A stretch of DNA of 64,000 nt from Stereum hirsutum FP-91666 SS1 (taxonomy: Eukaryota; Basidiomycota; Agaricomycetes; Russulales; Stereaceae): positions 971,179-1,035,178 of the forward strand of contig NW_006763135.1 in NCBI RefSeq assembly GCF_000264905.1, read 5' to 3'. The translations under genes were made by a program, and so were the position numbers. A model generated the notes under the pieces. It worked only from the letters and a program-made list of their open reading frames with translations, did not search any database and had not been told where the DNA came from. Shown piece after piece: positions 48,890-59,455 of this stretch; within the stretch, counting starts at the first letter, position 1, and every line of letters starts with the position of its first letter.

Positions 48890-51800
48890 ATGGAGGACGT
48901 TCCAGAGTTCAAGCGAACGCCCACGGAGGGATCTTCCATTGACAAGAAGCCTGTAGACGATGATGTCGTCGTTGATGAGGAGAAGTCGATTCGATCTAGC
49001 GAAGACGTCGATGAAGTGAAGGTCATCGAAAAGGCGGAAGAAGTCGCCCTGCTGGTCCGTTCTATACACTTTCCTGGTGATCCCGCTCCTTCTGACAATG
49101 GTTTGTTCCTTAGGTCATCAGCACGCAGGACGACCCTACTCTTCCTGTCTTCACCTTCCGTGTTGTTTTCCTCGGTATCGGATTGAGCGCATTCGGCGCC
49201 GTAAGCATCTTCTGCCTTGAGTGATCTTCAGCGTTCTTGACTTACACTGGTGCTATCAGGTCTTGGGAACAATCTACACGTTCAAGCCACAGAACGCCTC
49301 CGTCTCTCAGTATGTATACTTTGTAGCGACTCCGCTCTACTTGTATTTATTGTGCTCGTCGATAGGTTGTTCACCCTCATCATCGCCTACGTCCTCGGAA
49401 CCGCCATGCACTGTGAGTATTACTTCTCCGCAATCTCAGAATATACCTGATCTGACTCTCATCTTAAAGCTATCATGCCAAGTCATGGCTACTGGAAATA
49501 CCTGAACCCGGGACCCTTCAACATCAAAGGTATACCGTACAGATCATCTTCGACAGTGTCATCTGGCTAACCGTCTAATAGAGCACACGGCTATCACGAT
49601 CATGTCCTCGACCGCCGCCAGTGTCGCAATCGCGATGGAAATCATTGCTGCTCTGGATCTGTTCTACGATATCAAGCTCAAGCCCGTCGTCGCTATCTTC
49701 CAAATCTTTGCCTCTCAAATGATTGGTTATGGTATTGCTGGAATGCTACGGAGTTTCTTGGTCTACCCGACTTAGTACGTTCCGTCTCAAGCCAAGTTCA
49801 ACCTTGACCGTGCACTCATTATGGCTGTCCAGCGCATTCTACCCCACTTACATCTCCGTGGTCAACCTCCTGCAGAGTCTGCATTTCGGTGGTCTGCTCA
49901 ACCACAAGAAGAGGTAAGATTTTTTATCATAGCTCGCTCCGATACAATGTTCTGACGGTCACTTCACCTCAACAGGCGCTACTTCTGGATCGTCGTAAGT
50001 AATTTCGCAGATTTTGCAGTCAGAAAACGTCTCAAATCTTGATTGATAGTTCGCCGCGATCTTCTTCTGGGAATGGTGAATTTCTATATATTCATCAATT
50101 CTGATTCACCCAATTTGCTCAACGTATTTGTCCGCCGTTCAGGATTCCCCAATACCCGTTCCCTCTCCTCTCCGCCATCTCGGTCAGTTCTTCCTTCTCC
50201 AACCTCTGTTTCTCGCTCTAAACCGGTCTGCACACCTAGATTATCTGCCTTATCGACGAAGGCCGCTCTACCTTTGTCCGCAATCTGTTTGGTGCCGGGT
50301 CCAGTAACGAGGGCATCGGCTTGTTCTCTTTCTCCACGTCGTGGACCCTTATCACGCAGGGTAACCCGCTAGTGTGGCCTTGGCAGACGCGTACGTCCAT
50401 CCGTCCTTGGAACCCTATGTTCTACGTTACTGACTATTTTATACAGAGATCAACTCTTACAGTGAGAATTTCTCTTCATCACGAGTCTCGAAACCTATGA
50501 GGTCTAACAGATGTCCTTGTCCTTGTCAGTGGGAATGGCTCTCGGTTATATCATCTTGACGACCTGCTACTACGCCAACATCTACAATGGCAGGGACCTC
50601 GTCTTCATGTCCACCTCCCTCTTCGGATCAGATGGTAGCACGTACAACCAGACCGCTGTGCTCACCGACAACAGGCTCGATCCCTCGAAATTGGCGGAAA
50701 TTGGCCTTCCCCGGTATACCACGTCCTACAGCGTTTCGCAGCTTGTGTACAATCTGTCGATGGGTGCTGCTGTCACCCACGTCATCCTGTGGAGTTGGTC
50801 TGACTTGAAGAGAGGTATGTTTTTCGACGAAGTTCATTTCCAGGTTATGATGCTTATGCTACCGCGAATAAAGCTTTCGGTGGGTTGCGCTTCCTCAAGA
50901 GCTCTGCCGATGAAATCGATGATCCTCATTACCTTGAAATGCGCAAGGTGAGCATTTTTTTAATGAAGGATATGCGTATCAACTCTGTCTCACGCCTTGA
51001 TACTCCTTCAGTACAAGGAGGTTCCCCAGTGGTGGTACTTGGTTTTGTTCCTTTGTAGTCTGGGTGTTGGCATCGGCTGCAGTGTACATCTTTTTGTTTT
51101 TGCTTCGTCGGACCGTTATTAAGGATCTTTCCATCACAGTACGGAGCTGGCGGCACAGTTCTGCTTCCTTGGTGGAGTATTCTCGTCTTCTCTGTGATCA
51201 GCGCTTTCCTCGCCATCGCTCTCGGCTTCAGTGAGCCATTTTTCCTTGATATTTCGGGAGATGGGTGAGCTTACCGTATTCTCGTACAGTTACCGCGACG
51301 ACAGGTTTCAATATCAGTGAGTTTATTAGTCGAATTGTCTGCTGGTACCCTACGATGGCTAAACGACGTTCGTTTCTCCTTAGGTGTCAAATACGCCATC
51401 CAGATCATCGCTGCCTTTGTGCATCCAGGGCAGCCCATGTAAGTTTATACTCGACAGTGTTTTCAGACAGTCAACGATCCTGATGACGTCATTTCAGTGC
51501 GGTCATGTATGTCAATCTCTACGGAAACTCGTCTACGTTCCAGACGCTCTACCTACTCCAAGGCTTGTCCTCTTTCAGTGCTCGTTCTTGATGCCTGCTC
51601 ACTCGAATCCTGTAGATCTCAAGTTGGGCCAGTACACCAAGCTGCCGCCGCGCATGACCTTCGCTGCTCAGATGGCAGGCTCGATCGTCGGTTCTATCTT
51701 CAATTATACCATGATGAACACCATCGTCACCAACAACCGTGAGGTTCTTCAAGACCCAGTCGGTACCCGTGTTGTGCGTAGTCTTCCACACCTTACCCCG

Positions 51801-52694
51801 CCTCCCAGTTGACCGTCACATCGCTCATCCCTCTCATATATATCGGCCTCTGTCATTTAGTGGAGTGGATGGATCGTCCAGCAGTACAACAGCAACTCTA
51901 TCGCCATGGGTGCCCTTGGAAAGGAGCTCTTCACAATCGGAAAGGAATACTGGCTGATTGCCTTTGCGATCTTTATCGGCTTGTTCATGCCCATTCCCTT
52001 CTTCCTCGTGCACAAGTTCTCGCCGAAGGGCTCTTGGATCGGTAACGCCGCGAAGTACATCCACACGCCCATCATTCTGTGAGTTTATCATCACCCATCG
52101 GTAGTTGTTCATCTTGTACTGATGCGTTCTCGCCCGATTTCTTTTAGTCTCTACATTGGGTACCTTCCATACTCGGTCAACGGCATGTGGTGGTCTTGTC
52201 TTGTCATCGGTTATATGTCCCAGCAGTGGGCACGTAAGCGTCGTCCAGGCTGGTTCAAGAAGGTTCGTCACCCTCCATATATGCGTTTTTTATCTATCTG
52301 GATACTAAAATTTGTCTCCTTTTTCTGCAGTACAACTACCTTAGTGCGCGATGCTCATCATTTCAAGCGGGAAAATCGCGAATACTGACGACCTTTCTAA
52401 CCTTTTAGCCTCTGCCGCACTCGACGGTGGAAGTCAAGTCATTATGTTCATTCTCGTAAGTCCTGCCGGTTTACTACGATAGACATACCTGTGCTCACGA
52501 TACCCTGTTTTTCCAGAGCTTCGCCGTGTTCGGTGCAAGCGGGAACGCCGTTGACTTCCCAAACTGGTTCGTAGTCATCCCATTCAAGCGTCCCTCTCAT
52601 CGACCCAACTGACCGTCGTTTATCTCATGGAAATGTAAATAGGTGGGGTAACCCTGCCAACAAGTCGGTCGACCGTTGTGCTCTCACGGACTAG
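48890..52694 (+). CDS. Oligopeptide transporter, OPT family (PT branch)
   Basis: Proton-coupled plasma-membrane importer of small peptides or related compounds. Twenty-six exons give 751 aa: 48890-49054, 49114-49200, 49260-49309, 49366-49412, 49470-49529, 49582-49774, 49833-49913, 49976-49994, 50050-50075, 50143-50182, 50240-50390, 50447-50461, 50530-50814, 50874-50947, 51012-51083, 51140-51230, 51290-51316, 51384-51438, 51498-51562, 51616-51773, 51861-52078, 52148-52262, 52331-52343, 52409-52455, 52517-52566 and 52643-52694. OPT signatures are present: YWKYLNPGPFNIKEH (the NPG motif) and LQDLKLGQYTKLPPRMTF (KIPPR-like motif). So are RRYFWIVFAAIFFWEWIP, YGAGGTVLLPWW, FSPKGSWIGNAAKYIHTPI and the end FPNWWGNPANKSVDRCAL. 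The N-terminal 60 residues are acidic and cytosolic. About 12-16 membrane helices follow. The intron at 51563-51615 needs a GC donor. Confidence 0.93.
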
Positions 52695-53034
52695 ATTGAA
52701 AAACATCTTCACGAGTTGCGACTGTCATTACCGGTTTTATACTTTTAATATTTCGGCTACTTTGTATTAGTTTGGTTAGGGTCATGATTTTTTGTTTGTG
52801 TTCTCAGGCTTCTGTGTTGTGCTTTAGGGGGTTGGGCGTGCGAATGAAAATGGGATGCGGCACCTCGTTGAAGATTCAGATATGAGTTACGAAAGTAACC
52901 CATGCGTGCAGCGTCAGTCTTGAAAGCTTGACGGGCCACAGCCGCCACATGAATATCGCTTTTCGATCCTCCGCAGGATGCCGCGGAGAGGGCATCCTTC
53001 AACAACGTTGCAATAACTGTCACACCTACAGTAA
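52695..53034. other. OPT 3' region and flank of the fold-back repeat
   Basis: 340 bases with the likely 3' untranslated region of the OPT gene. A small imperfect palindrome (gatgccgcggagagggcatc) at about 52977-52996 lies just before the large repeat. Confidence 0.35.
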
Positions 53035-54041
53035 TTCCACGCCCTCCGGGCCAGACCTGTTCCTTCAGATCGAACGGTGTTTGCCAACTGATTATTATAA
53101 TGCCTCTTTCTACTATATTTCATGACCAAAGCCTATCTCCGAGAAAAAACAGGCAACCTTGCTGTGGCGAAAACGCCACAAAAGCTCACAAGTTACAACA
53201 CGCTTACTGACACATCATTCAAAGAAAGAACGAGCACGACATGCCCGTGGTTCGAGTTAATTGAATTCCTCACACGGGTAGGAGAACGTAAGCTGTAATT
53301 AGCCCACAGTTAATTGATCAGACTTGTCAGGAATATTTGAGCTGTGCATGCTAGACGTTGAGCTGCACGACGCAAGACCCAGAGAGACCGGAACGAGACG
53401 GAAGTACCGGGAAACACCGGGACCAGGGAGTGATGGAGACGAGTGACTGTTCCTGTTCCGTTAGGACAGGTCTTGAGACGAGCTTTGTCACAGCGTCACG
53501 TCACGCCTCTTCGGTGGCGGTGGCGTCTTTTTCCTGGGAGCGGTCGCTGGAGATTTTTGTTACGGTCACTCGTCCTCCATCACTCTCGGCTCCCGGTGTT
53601 TCCCGGTCCTTCCGTCTCGTTCCGGCCACTCAAATATGCCTGACAAGTCTGAACAAGCAAACATGGGCTAATTGCAGCCTATGTTCTTCCACCCGTGTGA
53701 GGAATTTAATTATCTCGAGCCACGGGTATGCCGTGCTCGTTCTTTCTTTGAACGCAGGTGAACGTGTTGTGAGCTTTAAACTTTTGTGGCGTTTTCGCCA
53801 CAACAAGGGTCGCCGGTTTTTTCTCCAGAGATGTTTGGACAATAAAGTTGGTCGAAAGGCGCATTATAACCAGTTGGTCTGCGCTGTTCGATCTGAAGGA
53901 ACAGGTCTGGCCCGGAGGGCGTGGAATAACAAAAATCTCCAGCGACCGCTCCCAGGAAAAAGACACCACCGCCACCGAAGAGGCGTGACGTGACGCTGTG
54001 ACAAAGCTCGTCTCAAGACCTGTCCTAACGGAACAGGAACA
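53035..54041. repeat. Nested fold-back repeat (overlapping long inverted repeats)
   Basis: Three inverted pairs are interlocked. Arm A (53035-53341) is inverted as A' (53629-53926), about 300 bp and by eye above 75 percent identical. D (53386-53447) is inverted as D' (53565-53627). C (about 53448-53562) is inverted as C' (about 53925-54041). The order A-D-C-D'-A'-C' means the DNA can fold either as A-D to D'-A' with C in the loop, or as C to C' with D'-A' in the loop. Each A arm holds a perfect small hairpin (tgtggcg-4-cgccaca) at 53163-53180 and 53785-53802. No transposase frame is inside. The open frames seen across it arise from the repeats. It may be a fold-back or MITE-type mobile element; target duplications were not found. 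Confidence 0.75.
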
Positions 54042-54200
54042 CAAGCCTTGTAACCTTCGACACATCGCCCCATACAAAGGTTTCAACTCCTCGAACAGTA
54101 AGCACCCTCATTCGGAGGGCGTGTAGCATTTCTGTTGCATCGACGGTCAGTTTCCTCTCTGTCTTCTACATGTTGAATCGTTCTTGATGACGACGCTCGC

Positions 54201-55384
54201 ATGAAAACATCGAATCACGCAGACACAATGCGGTGTCTTGCCGTCGAGTTACAAATTAACGTGTGCGAGTACCTCGCGAGGAACGACCTGGCCTCCGTCG
54301 CGCGCACGTCCAAGCACTTTCTAGCCGTTGCCCAACCCATCCTGTACCGTGACGTCGAAGTCCATGACATTCCGGTCGGTAGTGTCCACTCACCAGACTA
54401 CACGAATCCGTCTCGCCTCCGTAGCTTTCACAACACGCTGCTCAGCCACGAGCGCGACCTTGGGCCCCTCGTCAAGAGGTTATACATACGATCCTTGTTC
54501 GTTTTGGTCCCCTGGAAAGAACTGATCCCGATTTTCCTCGCAATGCGCAACCTTCTTGTCCTCAAAATCGAGATGATACACCAGCTTATCAACAGCAATC
54601 ACAATGCCTTTAGCAAGCACATCCTGCCCGCTGTAGCTCACACTCTCCGAGAGCTCTAAACAGTCGGAATCAATGCCTTTCCACGCTTTGTTCGCTTCAT
54701 TGACACTCACCCTAACATCATCGTATGGGATGACGCCGGGCGCGATTGGGCGCTCAAACAGGCTCAGGACGTGCGCATGGCATTGGAGTCGCCCGGACTT
54801 ACTCGTCTCCGCCGGTTCACCGTCACTCTCGTTTATCGCAATCTCGGCTTTCTCTTCGAGGTGTTAAAATCCATGACCGGTCTCATTCATTTGAGCATAT
54901 TGCTCCCTCATGTCGCACTCGACCACGCCAATTCCTCCAACTTGCATTCGCAGGTTGTGGCGCCAATCTCGTCGAACTGTCACTTCTTTCCGAGTATCGG
55001 GAGCCCCCAGACAGATTGGGCTGGATCATCCTTAATATCTTACCCCAGACACCCTCCCTACGCCGTCTTCGAATCGAATGGTGAGGGAGGGCTACCATTG
55101 TGCCATGCCCGTTGGAGGTCCCCGCTGGTCATCAAGATTCCACGGTTCTTCCTGCTTTGGAGACTATCATTTGGAGCGTACTGCCGGCCAGTGATATCAT
55201 GATGGTCTGTGTTGAACCGAACAGGACCTTCTCGGACGCGGGTTTGAAGAACATCGAGACCTTATTTCATGTATTCCCTTCACTGCGCAAGGTAGAGTAT
55301 ACCGAATGGACTATCGCTGCATGTTTCCGGCTTTTGGGTAATGTAAAAATAGAACAGGAGCCGATGGAGGGCATTAGTCTTTAA
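54201..55384 (+). pseudogene. Broken F-box-like gene
   Basis: The frame starting near 54201 (better ATG at 54228, MRCLAVELQINVCEYLARND) encodes an F-box-like N-terminus and ARTSKHFLAVAQPILYRDVE. It reads on through RLYIRSLFVLVPWKELIPIF to a TAA at 54657-54659. The same frame resumes at once with protein-like sequence (INAFPRFVRFIDTHPNIIVW, then TRLRRFTVTLVYRNLGFLFE). Near 54925 the sense moves to the next frame (LQLAFAGCGANLVELSLLSE, WIILNILPQTPSLRRLRIEW) and meets a TGA at 55082-55084. Sense then continues in that frame (ALETIIWSVLPASDIMMVCV) to 55384. Two in-frame stops and one frameshift, with no usable GT-AG intron to remove the first stop, point to a decayed member of the F-box/LRR family. 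Confidence 0.65.
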
Positions 55385-56994
55385 TGGGCGACCCTCAATC
55401 TCGAATGCAGTATGTTCCCTAGTGTCCACGACCGTTACATATCCAGTGTATGACCTCCGTATCGTTTGATTCCTTGTTTTTGACTCTTCCACAGCTCCGT
55501 GTTGCATCGTCGACTATGGTTCTGCGTATCTCTGCTCTTCACTATCCGTCTTCGTCGTCGCGCTTTCGTGCGGAGCCCTCGTCTGGGATTATATATTCGT
55601 GTTTTCTCGTTCTAGTAACTCCTATTCGCGTTTGGCAGGAGCGACCGCACATCGAGGCACTTTCACTTTTGTGACGTCTATATATTGATCCCGTCCAGCA
55701 GTAAACATGTAACCTACTGTCTGACTATGCAATCAACCAATACCGGAAAGACGAGACAAAAAGCGAACTCAATCCCATCCTCATCCCAATCCTAGCTCGT
55801 ATCCTCACCCTACTCGCCTCTGCCTCGAAGCAGACGTCCTCTCGCACTGGCTGAGTATATGTATGTCGTCCAACTTGGAGGCCTACGGATAGCGCACAGC
55901 AACCGTCCGCATCGAGATGGAGTTGGTGGAATGAAGGGCGGAGTGATGAAGGACCGGTGGAGATGGGGTTGAGGGATATTGCAGGTATGTATATGTTTAT
56001 AGTGGGGGTACAAGTTTGTACAGTATGGCTGAGGAGGGTATACCTAACGTATACGACCCTAGCCAGCAGGAAAGGGAACAACACGGCAGACAGGCAAGGC
56101 AAAAGCTGTCAGAAGTAAAGAAAAAGAAAACAGTTTGACAGAGCGTTGGTTAAAGAAGGTTTTGCATCGTGGGTTTACTATGGATTTCTTTAGAAAGAGA
56201 AGGAAAGTTTGTAACAGCGAAATGAAGATGTAGAAGAGGGTTGAAAGCGTTATGATCATGACGATGGTGTTTACGAGTTGAAAGATAACTTTGAAAGGAG
56301 AAATAGAAAACATCGAGACATTTGGGGTTGTATAGCGGAACAATGGATGAATGACGAGGCGCGGCAAAGCGGGGCTGGGGATGGGATGTGTGCAACTAGT
56401 TTTGGGAATGGATTGGGATGGGATGAGTTGGGATGGGATGGATGGATGGAAAGTCCTTGCCGTGTAAAATAAGGATGTGTATGAGTGCGAAGCTGACCGG
56501 TGGTTTGTGTGCGAGCGGAAACAGGGTAATAGAATGGAAGAGTAGACGATGATTGGGGATCGGGAGACCAAGATGGGGTAATGAACCTGAAAGCTGACCA
56601 TGATCGAAAACCGAAGAGATAGGATAACCAAAAAGCGTAGCATCGAAAGCAGAGAAGCTTGTAGCTGACTGATTGGCACAAGAACAAGAAAAGACGGGCA
56701 GTAATTGGATGACGGGGATGAAAGATAACATAGAGAATTACGCATGACAATGTCTTCAGTCGATCCCGACCATGAACCCATAAATATACAACGCAGGGTG
56801 GCTCGAAGAGCCGCCGTCGCCTATCCGAAAAAGCTAGTTGACTGAACGACGGCATCAATCAACCAGACCTCTCCTAGATCAGGCTTCCGGCGACTGTCTT
56901 CCGGCCTTCCATGGCGCCCTTCGACGCTACCAAGCCCGCGCTGGATGCTCGCACCAAATCCCGCATCGACGACTCCCCCCTCTCAACCTCTCCC
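55385..56994. other. Long intergenic stretch without supported genes
   Basis: About 1.6 kb between the broken F-box gene and the 3' end of the KEN-box gene. A 240-codon minus-strand frame (56781-56059) exists but is Ser/Leu/Ile-rich, overlaps other open frames in different phases and shows no domain; it is more likely 3' untranslated sequence of the KEN-box gene. Repeats of gggatgggat type occur at about 56409-56450. Confidence 0.35.
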
Positions 56995-58260
56995 TCAATC
57001 CACGTTCATCTCATCCGACACCGACACCGCCCGGCGGCGGCGCTTCTTGATGGGCTCCGGCAGCCAATCGTTCTCTCCGTCATCAGATGGAACATTGAGC
57101 CGCTTAGTCGTCGACCGCGAAGGACTGCCCTTGGAGCCATCCAGCTTTGGCGAGGGCCTAGTAGGCGTTCTCTGCAGGATCGTGTTCGCATTGGTGCTGA
57201 GACCTTTGCGGGGCGTCGGAGGTACTGGAAGCATCGACTTGACTGCGAACACAGGTTTCTTGATGCTTTCCGCGTCGACATCCATGAGTCGAGCAGTCTT
57301 GGGCTTGGAGGGGGATGGCGGGGCCGCCGCAAAGACGGGTTGTTTGATGGCTTCTGTGATCGCGTCTTCGGCGCGGGTGGGCTTGACAGGAGATCGAGGG
57401 ACTGATCTCTTGATCTGCAGCCTGGGTGTAACCTCCGTGTTCTCCTTGTCGGCGTCTGCATCGTTCAGAATTGTTTCGGCCTTTGACGCTAAGGACGACA
57501 CGCCACGAGGGCGCTCAACGTAAAGATGAGGGTCGCAGTAGATGTCGAAGCCAGGATAGTGAATGGACGAGCGATCCGGTGGAGGCGGAAGCTCTCTGGG
57601 AACCGTAGAGAAATTGGCCAGGGCGTCAAAGTCCTCATCGTCATCGTTGAGTTTCATGGATGCGACGGCTGCTTCCACGTCGACAAAGACGGGGACCGCG
57701 ACGGGCAAAGCGCTCGACGGAAACACGAAAGACGAAGAGGAGCTGGAGCGAGGCCTGAACGACATACGACCAGGGCTGCGCGTCATTTTGGGTACGGGCG
57801 CAGAAATGGAGGGTCGTGAGGGCGAAGTGGCGACTGGAGACACGGGAGTGGAGCATGCCGTAAAAGTGTCGTCTTTCGCTTGATTGTTCATATCGCTGTT
57901 GAGAACGGTGGCGATAGAGGGCGCAACTCCAAAATCGAGTTTACGGGCAACGTTGCTAGTCGACCCACGGCTGCGATCGAGGCTAGCCAGGAAGGGCGTA
58001 TGCCTGACGCTGTACGTGCCGGTATGTCGCGTCGACGAACTTGGGTGGCCGAACGAACTCTTCTTGGACTTCGGGGTGACCATGACTCCAGCTTGAGCGA
58101 GAATTCGACGTTTGTCTGGGCTGAACTTCATTCCATCTGGGGAGAGGGGACGTTTGATGGATAGACGGAGTTTGGGGTCGTCCAGTTGAGTTGAGAAGCC
58201 CTCAATGGTTGGTTCAACGAAGGGTTCGAGTGGGAGATCCCGCAGAGGGGCGCGTTCCAT
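56995..58260 (-). CDS. Disordered nuclear protein with KEN box and many S/T-P sites
   Basis: Single exon, 421 aa, start at the first ATG. It is low in hydrophobic residues and rich in Ser, Pro, Arg and Lys, so probably disordered. Many Ser/Thr-Pro sites of CDK type are present (KRPLSPDGMKFSPDKRR, VTPKSKK, TRSPGRMSFRP, RSVPRSPVKPTRAE, PVPPTPRKG, QRTPTRPSPKLDG). A KEN box (DADKENTEVTPR) sits at about residue 270, the usual signal for destruction by the anaphase-promoting complex. A strong basic nuclear signal (EPIKKRRRRAVSVSDE) is at the C-terminus. One ordered-looking patch is HYPGFDIYCDPHLYVERPRG. These suggest a cell-cycle-controlled nuclear protein, perhaps securin-like in logic, but I see no homology to a named family, so this is inference. 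Confidence 0.75.
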   Translation of the reverse strand: MERAPLRDLPLEPFVEPTIEGFSTQLDDPKLRLSIKRPLSPDGMKFSPDKRRILAQAGVMVTPKSKKSSFGHPSSSTRHTGTYSVRHTPFLASLDRSRGSTSNVARKLDFGVAPSIATVLNSDMNNQAKDDTFTACSTPVSPVATSPSRPSISAPVPKMTRSPGRMSFRPRSSSSSSFVFPSSALPVAVPVFVDVEAAVASMKLNDDDEDFDALANFSTVPRELPPPPDRSSIHYPGFDIYCDPHLYVERPRGVSSLASKAETILNDADADKENTEVTPRLQIKRSVPRSPVKPTRAEDAITEAIKQPVFAAAPPSPSKPKTARLMDVDAESIKKPVFAVKSMLPVPPTPRKGLSTNANTILQRTPTRPSPKLDGSKGSPSRSTTKRLNVPSDDGENDWLPEPIKKRRRRAVSVSDEMNVD

Positions 58261-59455
58261 GGCTCGTATATGTGGATGAGGAGTTGTGAGGTTGTTGATG
58301 ATGGTGATGGCGGTCTGAAAGAAAGAAAGACGGCCAGGAAGGATATCGAAGGAGGCTTATAATGGCAGTAGAGAAGAAAGCGACACGGAGAGACACCAAC
58401 AGACACCCGAGCAACGCGGCGCACAAGCACCAAATAAGCCACAACAACGCGTCCGGTAACATCCGTCACACCGTTGGTTGACTTTCTTTGGAATTTATTG
58501 ACGTGTCGCAGTCACGCTTTCCTCCCTTGTCGGTCAGCCAATTTATTGGGTACTTCATACGCATACTCGTTCTCCCATTGTACACATACAGTTCGATTGT
58601 GCTCACCGTATATTATCCTACTAAATTCGCTCCATTTTTCGATATCGGCCGAGGGTTGATAGGGACAGCGTGACAAGTGGTTCGAGACTTCGAGTGGCTC
58701 AGATTTCTGTTCGCCCGAAGACGTGTGGTGAGACGAGAAATGACTGACTCGACCGCACCTGTTCTAGTAAATATGCGGAGCACGGCATGCATATGACTCG
58801 GTCCCTTTCGTTCCCAAACCACCATCCTCTGGACTTGGCTGGATCTGAAAAGAACGCGGATATCGTCTTGTAGCTGCGGAAGCCTCCAGCTGGATGGACA
58901 GACTCCGATTTCCCGTGCAAGCCCATTTGGTACTGGTGTGATCTAAGACCTATGCTCAACCATGAACGTCACCGCAGCTGCAACAGGTCATCCGGCGAGG
59001 ACATCAATGCCCTACGTACTTCGATGAAAAGTAGCATAGATCACAGGTATGCTGACTTACGGAGTGGAGAGAAAGCCTAATATCCGCTCCATAACGATCT
59101 CGAGCAGGCTAGAATGGTGCAGAAAAAGGGACAGAATGGAGTCCCGCGTAGAATGGAGAGATCGTGTTGTGCTCCAAGCGCCCAAGAAAAAAAAAGAACA
59201 AGACGTTCGGCGAATGGAATCAGAGGGACGACATCAGCAAAACCCGGAGGCGTCTGACGCGTCTGACGCGTCTGACCGGTCTGACGGAACTCCGGCGATC
59301 AGTCCCGAATTCCCACCAGACGTGTCAGACGTGTCAGATGCGTCAGAGCTCAGACGCGTTTACCGCTCTCGCAGTTCAACATGGTTCGGGTATTGTTCTT
59401 TCTGTCAGTCTCAGCACCCGGAAGAGTGAGGTAAATACAGATACATCTAAGCTGT
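58261..59455. other. Intergenic between KEN-box gene and transposase 3' end
   Basis: About 1.2 kb. The first 250 bases are the likely promoter of the KEN-box gene. No coding signal is seen. The last 200 bases carry the short inverted repeats listed separately. Confidence 0.35.
59249..59360. repeat. Short cgtctgacg repeats in both orientations
   Basis: Four tandem copies of gcgtctgac (about 59249-59286) are followed after 30 bases by the reverse form (cagacgtgtcagacgtgtcagatgcgtcag pattern, about 59318-59358). The arms can pair as a hairpin. They lie about 100 bases from the stop codon of the transposase gene. CACTA-type elements have such short direct and inverted motifs near their ends as transposase-binding sites, so this may mark the element's 3' side. 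Confidence 0.6.

Noticed and set aside
53358..53993. 211-codon plus-strand frame and similar-looking minus-strand frames (54086-53706, 53129-52914)
   Set aside because: Their shared peptides come only from the inverted repeat arms read in opposite directions; no domain, start context or intron support.
56059..56781. 240-codon minus-strand frame with hydrophobic stretches
   Set aside because: Ser/Ile/Leu-rich low-complexity composition, other long frames overlap it in different phases, and it lies in the expected 3' region of the KEN-box gene.
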